Positions 46,245 through 56,517 are shown, counted from the stretch's first letter. The stretch: 64,000 nt of DNA from Sphingomonas sp. Leaf407 (GCF_001425385.1 NZ_LMQO01000001.1:744001-808000), one strand, 5' to 3'. Made by a program: numbers and translations. Notes: generated from the sequence alone by a model not told the origin.

Positions 46245-46280
46245 CGCAATCGTTTGCAATATAAATTGCAAAGGATTGCA
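46245..46280. promoter_or_regulatory. Cluster of TTGCAA operator half-sites before the TonB receptor
   Basis: CGCAATCGTTTGCA (46245-46258) matches 12 of 14 positions of TGCAATCGATTGCA. It overlaps a second symmetric arrangement, TTGCAA-N6-TTGCAA (46254-46271), and a third, TTGCAAAGGATTGCA (46266-46280). The cluster sits 62-97 bp upstream of the receptor start and right at the stop of the halogenase gene. The shape suggests a LacI-family repressor binding cooperatively. Confidence 0.55.
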
Positions 46281-46293
46281 TTTATGTCTTTTG

Positions 46294-47814
46294 TTACGGC
46301 TGGATCGCGCCGATCCGTTGCAGATAGGCGGCATGGCCCGGCATCGACCGCGCCATCGCATCGATCGCGCCGGCCAGCCGGTCGACGAAGCCGCTGCTGG
46401 TCTGCGCCCCGGCGGCATAGGCCAGGAGCGGATCGCCCCCGCGCGGATCATTACCCTGACCGATATGGACCGCGAGCCAGCTTGCCGGACCGAACAGGTC
46501 CATGTCGCGCGCGATCAGCCGCCCGGTGCTGCGGAAATGATCGATCTTCATCGCCAGCGTGTCGGGGATCGCCATCGCCGCGCAGTCGCGCCACAGCGGC
46601 GCATCGCTCCGTTGCGTCAGCTTGTAATGCAGGATCAGGAAGTCGCGGATCCGTTCGCATTCGGTGATCGCGACACGGTTATATTCGTCGACGACCGCCG
46701 GATCGAAGTCGCGCGTCGGAAAGAACGCGAGCAGCTTGGCGATCGCCGCCTGGATCAGATGGATGCTGGTCGACTCCAGCGGCTCCATGAACCCGCTGGC
46801 CAACCCCACCGCCACGACATTGCGGTTCCAGAATTTGGTGCGACGTCCGGTCGTGAAACGCAGGAAGTGCGGGTCGCCCAGCGCCGGCCCGTCGAGATTG
46901 GCCAGCAGCGTCGTGGCGGCCTCTTCATCCGACAGGTGGCGGCTGCAATAGACATAACCGTTGCCGGTGCGATGCTGGAGCGGGATGCGCCACTGCCACC
47001 CCGCCGCCCGCGCAGTCGACCGAGTATAGGGGGTCATGCCCTCGCCCCCGGTGGCGCACGGCACCGCCACCGCCCGGTCGCACGGCAACCAGTGGGTCCA
47101 ATCCTGATACCCGGTCCCGAGCGCCTGCTCGATCAGCAGCCCGCGAAACCCCGAGCAGTCGACGAACAGGTCCGCCGCCACCTGCCGCCCGTCGGCAAGC
47201 GTGACGCTGGCGACATGGCCGTTGTCGCCGTGCAGCGTGACGTCGACGACCGCGCCCTCGATCCGCTCGACCCGCCGTGCCTCGGCATAGCGGCGCAGGA
47301 ACGCGGCGTAGAGCCCGGCATCGAAATGATAGGCATAGTCGAACGTCGAGGCGACGCTGCGCGGATCGCCGACCGGCGGCGCGAACCGGCCGTGGCGTGC
47401 CGCGCCCCACGCCATCGACAGTTCGTCGAGCGGAACGCGCGATCCACCGGCCCGCGCCGCCAGCCAGTGCTGATGCACCGCCAGCAGGTCGAACGGCTTG
47501 CCGAACGTCCCGAACGGATGAAAATAGCGCTGCCCGGTCCGCGCCCAGTCGACAAATTCGATGCCCAGCTTGAAACTGCCCTTCGTCTCGCGAAGGAACT
47601 CGGCCTCGTCGATGCCGAGCGTCTGGTTAAAGACGCGGATCGGCGGAATGGTCGCCTCACCGACCCCGACCGTGCCGATCGCATCGGATTCGATCAGCGT
47701 GATCGTGCAGCCGCGCGGGATGGCATGGGCGAGCGCTGCCGCCGTCATCCAGCCGGCGGTGCCGCCGCCGACGATCGCTATCGACCGGATCGCAGTATCG
47801 GCGGCCTGTTCCAT
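46294..47814 (-). CDS. Flavin-dependent tryptophan-halogenase-family protein
   Basis: 506 aa. The FAD dinucleotide motif is VGGGTAGW (15-22). The family's catalytic lysine is Lys82 in [15 protein letters not shown] is the WxWxIP halogenase signature; and [14 protein letters not shown] carries the conserved Glu-Ser segment. By sequence it should be an active halogenase needing reduced flavin, but relatives are common beside TonB receptors in sphingomonads, where the substrate is not known. It lies upstream of the TonB receptor on the same strand and diverges from GH2, with an operator-like palindrome in the shared promoter. Confidence 0.88.
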   Translation of the reverse strand: MEQAADTAIRSIAIVGGGTAGWMTAAALAHAIPRGCTITLIESDAIGTVGVGEATIPPIRVFNQTLGIDEAEFLRETKGSFKLGIEFVDWARTGQRYFHPFGTFGKPFDLLAVHQHWLAARAGGSRVPLDELSMAWGAARHGRFAPPVGDPRSVASTFDYAYHFDAGLYAAFLRRYAEARRVERIEGAVVDVTLHGDNGHVASVTLADGRQVAADLFVDCSGFRGLLIEQALGTGYQDWTHWLPCDRAVAVPCATGGEGMTPYTRSTARAAGWQWRIPLQHRTGNGYVYCSRHLSDEEAATTLLANLDGPALGDPHFLRFTTGRRTKFWNRNVVAVGLASGFMEPLESTSIHLIQAAIAKLLAFFPTRDFDPAVVDEYNRVAITECERIRDFLILHYKLTQRSDAPLWRDCAAMAIPDTLAMKIDHFRSTGRLIARDMDLFGPASWLAVHIGQGNDPRGGDPLLAYAAGAQTSSGFVDRLAGAIDAMARSMPGHAAYLQRIGAIQP

Positions 47815-47886
47815 CGTGCATCCCCTTCCCGTCGCTCCGATGCTTTCCGCATCGTTTCCAGCAACCTATGCCGGCACGTCTGGCGT

Positions 47887-47900
47887 TGCAATCGATCGCA
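47887..47900. promoter_or_regulatory. LacI-type operator candidate, halogenase/GH2 divergent region
   Basis: TGCAATCGATCGCA matches 13 of 14 positions of the palindrome TGCAATCGATTGCA, 73 bp upstream of the halogenase start and about 110 bp upstream of the GH2 start. It is the closest of the three sites to the symmetric consensus. Confidence 0.55.
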
Positions 47901-48007
47901 GCGGCGATGATCCGAACGGCTGAATCGAGCATTGCACTGTCCCTGAATGTGGATCATCATCCCATATATAGATTCGGTTGGACGAACCGAGGTACGGAGA
48001 GGCAAGG

Positions 48008-50410
48008 ATGACCCGATCGGGATGGCTGCTTGCGGCGGCGGCGACCATGGCGCTGACCACGCCGATGGCACATGGCGCGCCACGGACCGTGACGCCATTG
48101 GCCAACGACTGGCGCTTCGTTCAGGCCGATCCGGCCGGCGCGGAAACGCCCGAACTCGATGACAGCCGCTGGGCAACGGTATCGGTGCCGCACGACTGGG
48201 CGATCGCCGGTCCGTTCGACGCGAACGCCAAGGCGGCGGGCGAGAACGGCTTCCTGCCGAGCGGCGTTGCCTGGTATCGTAGGGCGCTATCGCTGACGCC
48301 AAAGGCGGGGCGACGCTATTTCGTCGAATTCGACGGGATCATGGAACGCAGCGGCGTGTGGGTGAACGGCCATCATGTCGGCTATCGCCCGATGGGCTAT
48401 GTCGGCCAGCGTTACGACATCACCCGCCACCTGCGCGCCGATGGCCGCAATATGATCGCGGTGCGCGCCGATACGTCGGCGGCACCGTCGTCGCGCTGGT
48501 ATACCGGGTCGGGCATCTATCGCCATGTCCGGCTGATCGAAACCGACGACGTGCATATTCCGCAGGGCGGGGCGTTCGTGCGGACCGGCGCGCTTGCCGC
48601 TGATCGCGCGGCGATGACGGTCGGCAGCGATGTCGAGAACCTGACGGCGCAGGATGCGACCGTCCGGCTGGCGATCGTGCTGCGCGACCCGAACGGTCGC
48701 GAAGTCGCCCGCACGACGACCGCGCCGGTAACGGTCGCTGCCGGGCGTACCGCGCTGGTGCAGGGCGACCTGACCCTCACCGATCCACGCCGCTGGGATA
48801 TTCGCGATCCCGCGCTCTATCGCGCAAGCGTGCAGGTGTTGACCGGCGACAACGCGGTGCGCGACGACGAGACGGTTCGCTTCGGCATCCGCGAGGCGCG
48901 GTTCGATCCCGCGACCGGCTTCTGGCTCAACGGCCGCAACTTCAAGCTGAAGGGCGTGGCGCTGCATCACGACGGCGGCGCGGTCGGCGCGGCGGTGCCG
49001 CTGGCGGTGTGGCGGCAGCGGCTGGGCGCGCTCAAGGCGCAGGGGGTGAACGCCATCCGCACCGCGCACAACGTGCCGGCCCCCGAATTCCTCGACCTGA
49101 CCGACGAGCTGGGCCTCATCGTGATGGACGAGCTGTTCGACCAGTGGAACGTCGCCAAGACGCCCGAGGACTATCACCTGTTCTTCGGCGACTGGCACAA
49201 GCGCGATACGCTCGACATGGTCCGCCGCGACCGCAACCACCCCAGCATCGTGCTGTGGAGCGCGGGCAACGAAATCCACGACACCGCCTATCCGGTGCAG
49301 GCCAAGGCGGCGCTGCGCAGCATCCTCGACATCGTCCATGCGACCGATCCGACCCGCCCCGTCACCATGGCGCTGTTCCGGCCGAACGTGACCAAGGATT
49401 ATGACAACGGCCTTGCCGACATGCTCGACGTGATCGGGCAGAATTATCGCGAGAACGAACTGATCGCCGCCAGTCGGCAGAACCCGAAACGCAGCATCGT
49501 CGGCACCGAGAATGCGCTCAACCGCAGCAACTGGCTGCCGGTGCGCGACTATGCTCCGTTTTCGGGCATGTTCCTGTGGACCGGCGTGGATTATCTGGGG
49601 GAGGCGAACCGGTCGGGCTGGCCCAATATCCAGAACCCGGCCGGGCTGCTCGACCGGACCGGCCGGCAGAAGATCGCCGGCATGGAACGCGAAAGCTGGT
49701 GGTCCGAACGGCCAGTCGTCCATGTCGTGCGCAATGCCGATCCGGGCGCGGCGGGACCGGCGACCGACGGCGCGGGCGGCCCCAACCAGCCGGCGCTGCC
49801 GACGATGATCGCGGTCGCGACACCGAAGCTCAAGGTCGCGCTGTTCGACGACTGGACCCCGGCCGACCGGACGCCGCATGACGAGACGATCGAGGTCTAC
49901 AGCAACTGCGCCCGGGTCGAGGCGCTGCTGAACGGCCGTTCGCTCGGCATGCTGCCGATCAACGCCGATGCGTCGCCGCGCCGTTGGCGGGTACGTTATG
50001 CGCCGGGCGAGGTTCGCGCGGTGTGCCGCGATGCCGGGCAGGGTCATGTCGCCGACAGGCTGCGGACCGCCGGGCCGGCGGCGCAGATCGATCTCGTCGC
50101 GGATATGCCCTCGGTCGGCTCGACCTTTGACGAGCTGGGCTATGTCCGCGCGCGGGTGGTCGATGCGAAGGGGACGACAGTGCCCGACGCCGCGCACCGC
50201 CTGCACTTCGCGGTCGAGGGGAGCGGCACGCTGGTCGCGACCGACAATGGTTCGTCGGTCGATCACACGCCGTTCGCCTCGCCAGATCGTGCCGTGCTCG
50301 ACGGCATGGCGGTGGCACTGGTGCGTGGCGCCGGACGCGGCCGGCTGCGCGTGACGGCCAGCGCCGACGGGCTGGCCAGTGGGACCATCACGCTTCGGAC
50401 ACAGGAGTAA
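48008..50410 (+). CDS. GH2 beta-galactosidase-like glycosidase, secreted
   Basis: 800 aa from the ATG at 48008 (GGAGAGGCAAGG upstream). A signal peptide ends near PMAHGAP. The domain order is jelly-roll, Ig-like, TIM barrel, then C-terminal Ig-like domains. NDWRFVQADP...VPHDWAI and SGIYRHVRLI are typical of GH2. The acid/base Glu422 is in LWSAGNEI, and the nucleophile is probably Glu501 in IVGTENAL, followed by FLWTGVDYLGE. Beta-galactosidase is the best guess; other GH2 activities are possible. It diverges from the halogenase gene across an operator-like palindrome. Confidence 0.9.
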   Translation: MTRSGWLLAAAATMALTTPMAHGAPRTVTPLANDWRFVQADPAGAETPELDDSRWATVSVPHDWAIAGPFDANAKAAGENGFLPSGVAWYRRALSLTPKAGRRYFVEFDGIMERSGVWVNGHHVGYRPMGYVGQRYDITRHLRADGRNMIAVRADTSAAPSSRWYTGSGIYRHVRLIETDDVHIPQGGAFVRTGALAADRAAMTVGSDVENLTAQDATVRLAIVLRDPNGREVARTTTAPVTVAAGRTALVQGDLTLTDPRRWDIRDPALYRASVQVLTGDNAVRDDETVRFGIREARFDPATGFWLNGRNFKLKGVALHHDGGAVGAAVPLAVWRQRLGALKAQGVNAIRTAHNVPAPEFLDLTDELGLIVMDELFDQWNVAKTPEDYHLFFGDWHKRDTLDMVRRDRNHPSIVLWSAGNEIHDTAYPVQAKAALRSILDIVHATDPTRPVTMALFRPNVTKDYDNGLADMLDVIGQNYRENELIAASRQNPKRSIVGTENALNRSNWLPVRDYAPFSGMFLWTGVDYLGEANRSGWPNIQNPAGLLDRTGRQKIAGMERESWWSERPVVHVVRNADPGAAGPATDGAGGPNQPALPTMIAVATPKLKVALFDDWTPADRTPHDETIEVYSNCARVEALLNGRSLGMLPINADASPRRWRVRYAPGEVRAVCRDAGQGHVADRLRTAGPAAQIDLVADMPSVGSTFDELGYVRARVVDAKGTTVPDAAHRLHFAVEGSGTLVATDNGSSVDHTPFASPDRAVLDGMAVALVRGAGRGRLRVTASADGLASGTITLRTQE

Positions 50411-50487
50411 AGGTGCGAACAACAAGGGCTTGCCCCCGTCCACGCTAACGGACACCATACACGCATCGTCAGTATCGGGGGTTGTTC

Positions 50488-52914
50488 ATGGTTCGGAAAA
50501 CGGCATTTCTGCTGTCGCTGCTCGCATCGGGCGCGGCATGGGCGGCGGACCCGGCACCGGCCTATCACCGCGCGCCCGATGCGATCGCGCGCATCCTCGA
50601 CGCAGCCCCGACGCCGTCGGTCGCGGTCAGCCCGGATCATGCGACGCTGGCGATCCTCGGGCGGGAGAATCTGCCGTCGATCGCCAATCTGGCGAAACCG
50701 ATTTTGCGGCTGGCGGGCTATCGCATCGATCCGGCGACCAACGGCCCGGCGGAGGTCCGCGTCCAGTGGCTGAACGCGCTGTCGTTCAAGAACATCGCCA
50801 GCGGCCGCACCGCCCGGGTGACGCTGCCGGCGGGGACGCGCTTCACCTCGCCCGACTGGTCGCCGGACGGCCGGTATCTGGCATTCGTCGTGCAGGAAAG
50901 CGACGGGCTGGCGCTCTGGATCGCGGGACGCGATGGCACGGCGCGGCGGCTGGTGCGCGGGCTGAACGCGGCGTTCGGGTCGTCGTTCGCATGGACGCCC
51001 GACAGCGCGTCGATCGTCGCACGGCTGGTGCCGGCAGATCGCGGCGCGCGTCCGGCCGCTATCGATACGCCGACCGGGCCGGTGGTGCAGGAGAGCATGG
51101 GCCGCACTTCGGCGGCGCGCACCTATGAGGATTTGCTCAAGAACGCCGCCGACGAGGCGCTGTTCGATTATTATTTCACCGGTGTGCTCGGCCGGATCGA
51201 CATCGCCAGCGGCACGCTCCAGCCGCTGGCGGCCAAGGGGATGTGGCGCAGCTTCGCCGTGTCGCCCGATGGCCGCTATCTGCTGACCGAACGGCTGAAA
51301 CGCCCTTACAGCTATCTGCTCCCGGCCGGTTTCTTCCCGACCGAAGTCGCGGTCCAACTGATGGCCGGCGGGGCAGGGGGCCGGGTGATCGTCGATCGCC
51401 CGCTTGCCGACGACCTGCCGGTCGATTTCGACGCGGTGGTGAAGGGGCCGCGCGAGGTGGAATGGCGCAGCGACGCGCCCGCCACGCTGCTGTGGGCCGA
51501 AGCGCTTGACGATGGCGATCCCAAGGCGAACGTGCCGTTCCACGACCGGCTGGTGACGCAGGCCGCGCCGTTCGACGCCGCACCGGTCGAACTCGCCAAG
51601 ACGGTCAAGCGCTACGCGGGGACGCTGTGGGGCGACGACGGCTTCGCGATGATCGTCGATCGCGAATGGCGCACCCGGACCGAGCGGCGCTACGCGGTCG
51701 CCCCGTCGCAGCCGGGGACCGTGCGATTGGTGGCGACGCGCAACTATCAGGATCAATATGGCGATCCCGGCATGCCGATGGTCGAGGAGAATGCGGCCGG
51801 CAAGCCGGTGATGCGCTTCACCCCCGATCGCAAGGCGGTGTTCGTCACCGGCGACGGCGCGACCAAGGAAGGGGCGTTTCCGTTCCTCGCGCGGATGCCG
51901 GTCGCGGGCGGCGAACAGACCCGGTTGTGGACCGCCAGGGCCCCCTATTACGAAAGCGTCGTGTCGCTGCTCGACGACAAGGGCGCGCGCATTCTGACGC
52001 GGCGCGAAAGCGCGAAGCTCGCCCCCAACTATGTCATCCGCAGCGTGCGCGGTGGCGGTGCGAAGCCGATCACCGATTTCGCCGATCCTGCTCCGACCTT
52101 CGCGAACGTGACCCAGCGGACGATCACCTACAACCGCGCCGATGGCCTGCCGCTGTCCGGCACGCTGTATCTGCCCGCCGGCTATGACGCGAAGCGCGAC
52201 GGACCGCTGCCGACGCTGCTCTGGGCCTATCCGTCCGAATATACCGATGCCAAGGTTGCCGGGCAGACCGTCGATCAGGGCAACCGCTTCACCCGTCCGC
52301 GCGGCATCAGCCACCTGTTCCTGCTGACGCAGGGCTATGCCGTGCTCGACGATCCGGCGATGCCGATCATCGGCGAAGGCGCCGCCGAAGCGAACGACAC
52401 CTACATCAAACAGTTGCGCGAGGATGCCGAGGCGGCGGTCGAGGCTGTGGTGAAGCTGGGCGTCGCCGATCGCGACCGGATCGCGGTCGGCGGACACAGC
52501 TATGGCGCGTTCATGACCGCCAACCTGCTGGCGCACACCGACCTGTTCCGCGCCGGAATCGCCCGGTCGGGCGCGTACAACCGCACGCTCACCCCGTTCG
52601 GCTTCCAGGCGGAACAGCGCACCTATTGGCAGGCGACGCCGACCTATACCGAAATGTCGCCCTTCACCTATGCCAACAAGATCAAGGAGCCGATCCTGCT
52701 GATCCATGGCGCGGCCGACGATAATTCGGGCACTTTCCCGATCCAGTCGGAACGGATGTACGCTGCGCTGAAGGGTAATGGCGCGACGGTGCGCTATGTC
52801 GTGCTGCCCAACGAACCGCACGGCTATCGCGCGCTGGAATCCACCGGTGAGACATTGTGGCAGATGACCGACTGGCTCGACCGTTACGTAAAGCCCGCCC
52901 GACCGGTTAAATAA
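50488..52914 (+). CDS. S9 family (prolyl oligopeptidase/glutamyl) serine peptidase, secreted
   Basis: 808 aa from the ATG at 50488. A signal peptide ends at GAAWAAD. The N-terminal beta-propeller is followed by an alpha/beta-hydrolase domain with the triad Ser671 (GGHSYGAFMTANLLAH), Asp744 (HGAADDNSG) and His778 (NEPHGY). The GHSYGAFMTANL spelling is that of the glutamyl-peptidase branch of S9. It is probably periplasmic. It lies 77 bp after GH2 on the same strand, but without operon signs. Confidence 0.92.
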   Translation: MVRKTAFLLSLLASGAAWAADPAPAYHRAPDAIARILDAAPTPSVAVSPDHATLAILGRENLPSIANLAKPILRLAGYRIDPATNGPAEVRVQWLNALSFKNIASGRTARVTLPAGTRFTSPDWSPDGRYLAFVVQESDGLALWIAGRDGTARRLVRGLNAAFGSSFAWTPDSASIVARLVPADRGARPAAIDTPTGPVVQESMGRTSAARTYEDLLKNAADEALFDYYFTGVLGRIDIASGTLQPLAAKGMWRSFAVSPDGRYLLTERLKRPYSYLLPAGFFPTEVAVQLMAGGAGGRVIVDRPLADDLPVDFDAVVKGPREVEWRSDAPATLLWAEALDDGDPKANVPFHDRLVTQAAPFDAAPVELAKTVKRYAGTLWGDDGFAMIVDREWRTRTERRYAVAPSQPGTVRLVATRNYQDQYGDPGMPMVEENAAGKPVMRFTPDRKAVFVTGDGATKEGAFPFLARMPVAGGEQTRLWTARAPYYESVVSLLDDKGARILTRRESAKLAPNYVIRSVRGGGAKPITDFADPAPTFANVTQRTITYNRADGLPLSGTLYLPAGYDAKRDGPLPTLLWAYPSEYTDAKVAGQTVDQGNRFTRPRGISHLFLLTQGYAVLDDPAMPIIGEGAAEANDTYIKQLREDAEAAVEAVVKLGVADRDRIAVGGHSYGAFMTANLLAHTDLFRAGIARSGAYNRTLTPFGFQAEQRTYWQATPTYTEMSPFTYANKIKEPILLIHGAADDNSGTFPIQSERMYAALKGNGATVRYVVLPNEPHGYRALESTGETLWQMTDWLDRYVKPARPVK

Positions 52915-53021
52915 CGGGTCACGCTACCCATTTTGCCGATCATACTTTCGGTGGTGAACCCCTGTTAACGTCTTTCCAATATGCTGCTCGTCGAACGGAA
53001 GGCGGCAGCGGCGGACAGGAC

Positions 53022-55529
53022 GTGAAGCGCAAGATTATCTGGATCCTCGCGCTGCTCCTGCTGGCGTTCGGCGCATTGGCCGAACGCCCGACGACCACGG
53101 CGATCGCGCTGCACCACCCGCTGTGCAGCGCGGTGCTGGGGGACGGCGCGGGCGACCGCGCGGTGATGACCGCCTCCTATCGCTGCGGCGCGCAGGCCCC
53201 GACCGACAGCGAGGACTGGCTGTGGCTGCGGCTCGATACGCGCGGGCTGGGCGCGCTTCCGGCCGGCTGGCAGTTGCTCGTCGACCAGACGCGCTTCGAC
53301 GAACTGGCGATCCTGAGCGTCGGGCAGGGCGGGGCATCCCGGTCGACCTGGCGGGCCGATGCGCTGGCCGGGCACTGGGCGCCGGGCGGCATGCTGCGCT
53401 TCGACATGGCCCCGCCGGGGCGCGAGGTGCGCGCGCTCTACCTCGGCTTTCGCCGGATCGACGACCTGTCGCTGATGCGCAAGGTCGGCGCGGTCGCGGC
53501 ACCGGCGCAGGCGGGGGCCGACACCCGCTGGCTGCTGCTTATGGGCATCTTCGCCGGCACGATGCTGTCGGCATTGCTCTACAACGTCGTCATCAACACC
53601 GGCCGGCGCCACGCCTTTCAGCGCTGGTATCTGCTGTGGGTCGCGGTGTCGTTCGCCTATGGCATGACATGGACCAACATGTCGGCGCTGCTGCTGCCCG
53701 ATCTGGTCGGGCCATGGGCGGTGCGGGTCGATTTCGTACTCGTCGGGCTGATGGTCGCGGCGGGCAACATGTTTTTCTATGCAGTGATCGAACGCGGCAT
53801 GGTGCCGCGCGGGTTGATGCGGACCGGGCGGACGCTCGCCGTGCTGGGGGCGGCGCTGGGGGTCATGGCGGCGCTCGACCATGTGTTCCCGCCGGTGCCG
53901 GCCGATCGCTGGCTGAACTATGTGATCGCCGCGACGGCGGTGACGGTCGCCCTGTCGTGCGTCATCGCGGTCCGCCGCGGCAGCCGGGTGGTGTGGTTCT
54001 ACCTGCTCGGCTGGGGGCCGGTGATCTTCGTGTTCGTCGCACGGCTGGTCCGCAACCTCGGCCTTACCGCGCAGAACGACCTGATCGACATGGCGACCTT
54101 CGCCGCGCTCGCCTTCGAGGCGCTGGTGCTCTCGCTCGCGATCGCCGACCGGTTCCGCCGGGTCCAGCGCGAGCTGGACGACGCGCGGCAGCGGCGCGCG
54201 GTGGACCATGCGGAGGCGCGGACGCTGCGCCATGCCGCGCAGACCGATTTCCTGACCGGTCTGGGCAACCGCGCCGCGTTCCACGACGCGGCGGGAACGC
54301 TTGCCGACCGGGGGACCGCGTTCGACCTGTATCTGATCGACGTCGATTTCCTGAAGGACGTCAACGACCGGCTGGGGCATGGCGGCGGCGACGCGCTGCT
54401 CCGGCTGGTCGGCGAGCGCCTCGCCGCGCTGCGCACCATATTGCCCGACCTGCATTGCTCGCGGATCGGCGGCGACGAATTCGCCATTCTGTGCCCCGGC
54501 GGTCCGGCGGAGGCGGAACTGCTGACCGCGCGGCTGGACGCGCTGCAAGGCATCGCGTGGCGCTTTCAGGGACGCGAGCGTACGCTGTCGCTCAGCATAG
54601 GGCGTGCCGATTTCCCCGCCGACGCCGCCGATGTCGATCAACTCTACCAGAACGCCGATCTCGCGCTCTACAGCGCCAAGCGGCTCGGCCGGGCGCAGCT
54701 CTATCGCTACGATCCGCTGCAACGCATCCTGCGCGACCTTCAGACCGAATTCGTTCGCGATGCCGATGCGGCGTTACGGCGCGACGAATTCTGCCTGCAC
54801 TATCAACCAATCGTCGACATCGGCACGGGCGCGGTGCGCGGCTATGCCGCGCTGCTGCGCTGGGACCATCCGCGCCATGGCCTGTTGCCCCCCGATCGCT
54901 TTGCCGACGTCCTAGTCGCCGAACGGATCGGGCTGCGGGTGCAGGAGCATATCCTCGATCTCGCGCTGCGCCGGTTGCAGGCCGATGGCGACCGCATCGG
55001 TCAGGTCGCGCTGACCTTCACCGCGGCGCAACTGGCCGGGTCACGCTCGGCGGAGGCCGTGCTCGACCGTCTTGCCCGCTACGGCGTGCCGCCCGCCCGG
55101 CTGTGCATCGAGATCACCGAAAGCGCCCTGCTCGACCGTGCCGCCGATGTCATCGCGGCGACGTTGCAGCGGCTTCATGCTGCCGGCGTCTGCATCACGC
55201 TGGACGGCTTCGGAACGGGCGCGGCGTCGCTCGCCCATCTGCGCCGCCTGCCGATCGACCGGATCAAGCTCGACCGGTCGTTCGTCGCCGGACTCGACGG
55301 CGATGGCGGGGGCACGCTGGAGATCGTGCGCGCCATCGTCGGGCTGGGCAAGGGACTGAGCAAGACCGTCGTGGCGGAGGGGGTCGAAACCCAGGCGCAG
55401 GCGCTGGTGCTGCGCGACCTCGGCTGCGATCTGGCGCAGGGGCTCCGCTATGGCCGGCCCGCGCTGCTGCCCGATGCCGTCGTCGCGCAGCAGGATAACG
55501 CTATGCCGCGACAGGCCGGCGCACGCTGA
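53022..55529 (+). CDS. Membrane GGDEF-EAL protein with degenerate EAL domain
   Basis: 835 aa, GTG start with AGGA upstream. A signal peptide or first helix is followed by a periplasmic sensor domain, seven membrane helices (7TMR-DISM type, roughly 165-375), a short coiled linker, GGDEF and EAL. The cyclase site is intact (RIGGDEFAIL, 483-487), but no RxxD inhibitory site lies before it. In the EAL domain the motif is AAL (609-611, in RGYAALLRWD), and the DDFG loop is DGFG (728-731), so metal binding should fail. EITESALLD and VAEGVETQ remain. It is best read as a c-di-GMP synthase with a binding or regulatory EAL domain. Confidence 0.9.
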   Translation: MKRKIIWILALLLLAFGALAERPTTTAIALHHPLCSAVLGDGAGDRAVMTASYRCGAQAPTDSEDWLWLRLDTRGLGALPAGWQLLVDQTRFDELAILSVGQGGASRSTWRADALAGHWAPGGMLRFDMAPPGREVRALYLGFRRIDDLSLMRKVGAVAAPAQAGADTRWLLLMGIFAGTMLSALLYNVVINTGRRHAFQRWYLLWVAVSFAYGMTWTNMSALLLPDLVGPWAVRVDFVLVGLMVAAGNMFFYAVIERGMVPRGLMRTGRTLAVLGAALGVMAALDHVFPPVPADRWLNYVIAATAVTVALSCVIAVRRGSRVVWFYLLGWGPVIFVFVARLVRNLGLTAQNDLIDMATFAALAFEALVLSLAIADRFRRVQRELDDARQRRAVDHAEARTLRHAAQTDFLTGLGNRAAFHDAAGTLADRGTAFDLYLIDVDFLKDVNDRLGHGGGDALLRLVGERLAALRTILPDLHCSRIGGDEFAILCPGGPAEAELLTARLDALQGIAWRFQGRERTLSLSIGRADFPADAADVDQLYQNADLALYSAKRLGRAQLYRYDPLQRILRDLQTEFVRDADAALRRDEFCLHYQPIVDIGTGAVRGYAALLRWDHPRHGLLPPDRFADVLVAERIGLRVQEHILDLALRRLQADGDRIGQVALTFTAAQLAGSRSAEAVLDRLARYGVPPARLCIEITESALLDRAADVIAATLQRLHAAGVCITLDGFGTGAASLAHLRRLPIDRIKLDRSFVAGLDGDGGGTLEIVRAIVGLGKGLSKTVVAEGVETQAQALVLRDLGCDLAQGLRYGRPALLPDAVVAQQDNAMPRQAGAR

Positions 55530-55545
55530 TCCATCCTGCTGCGGC

Positions 55546-56517
55546 CTATCCCTTCCGGTTCAGCTCCGCCGTTTCGGACACCGGCGTCAGCGCCGGTTTG
55601 CCGTCGAACCACGCGACCAGATTGTCGACCACCAACTGCCCCATCGCCGCGCGCGTCGCCTCCGACGCCGAACCGACATGCGGCAGCAGCACGACATTGT
55701 CGAACGCGAGCAGGGCGTCGGGCACGTTCGGTTCGTCGTCGAACACGTCCAGCCCGGCCCCGCCGATCGTTCCGGCGTCGAGCGCGGCGATCAGCGCCGC
55801 CTCGTCGACCACGCTCCCCCGCGCGACGTTGATGAGAACGCCGTCCGGCCCCAGTGCCGCCAGCACTGCGCCATCGATCATACGGCGTGTTTCCGCCCCG
55901 CCGGGGACGATCGCAATCAGCACGTCGCACGCCGTCGCCAGCGCGACCGGGCTGTCATAATAGGGATAGGCGACCCCCGCCTGCTGCGAGCGGCCATGAT
56001 AGGCGACCGATACCGCGAACGCATCGAGCCGCCGCGCGATCGCCTTGCCGATCGCCCCCAGCCCGATGATGCCGATCCGTCGGCCACGCAGCGTCGGCGA
56101 CAGCGGAAACGGCGCATCGCCCCAGTGCCCGGCGCGCAGATAGCGATCGGCCTGCGGAATCCGTCGTAGCGTGGCGAGCAGCAGGCCGATGGCAAGGTCG
56201 GCGACTTCTTCATCCAGCACGCCCGGCGTATTGGTGACGACGACCCCGCGCGCTGCCGCCGCCGCCGCATCGACATTGTCATAGCCGACACCGAAACTGG
56301 AGACGATCTTTAGCGCGGGCAACCGGTCGAGCCACGCCGCGTCGATCATCCCCGACAGCGTGCTGACCGCCATGCCGGCAATCTGCGGCCCGTGTTCGGC
56401 AAGGAAAGCGTCGGGATCGCTCTGTTCCCACAGGCGGTGGAGCGTGAAGTGGCGATCGAGCGCGTCGATGACGTTCGCAGGCATCGGTGCGGGCATGAGA
56501 AGCTCTGTTGCGGTCAA
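55546..56517 (-). CDS. D-2-hydroxyacid dehydrogenase
   Basis: 323 aa from a TTG at 56517, chosen because AAGGAGGA lies 4-5 nt upstream and it restores the normal N-terminus (TATELLMPAPMPANVIDAL); the ATG at 56496 has no such site. The NAD(P) fold is RIGIIGLGAIGKAIARRL. The catalytic Arg is in NVARGSVVDEAALIAAL, Glu in DVFDDEPNVP, and His in LLPHVGSAS. It would reduce glyoxylate, hydroxypyruvate or a similar 2-oxoacid. It is convergent with the GGDEF gene and divergent from the glycine-tailed protein. Confidence 0.9.
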   Translation of the reverse strand: MTATELLMPAPMPANVIDALDRHFTLHRLWEQSDPDAFLAEHGPQIAGMAVSTLSGMIDAAWLDRLPALKIVSSFGVGYDNVDAAAAAARGVVVTNTPGVLDEEVADLAIGLLLATLRRIPQADRYLRAGHWGDAPFPLSPTLRGRRIGIIGLGAIGKAIARRLDAFAVSVAYHGRSQQAGVAYPYYDSPVALATACDVLIAIVPGGAETRRMIDGAVLAALGPDGVLINVARGSVVDEAALIAALDAGTIGGAGLDVFDDEPNVPDALLAFDNVVLLPHVGSASEATRAAMGQLVVDNLVAWFDGKPALTPVSETAELNRKG

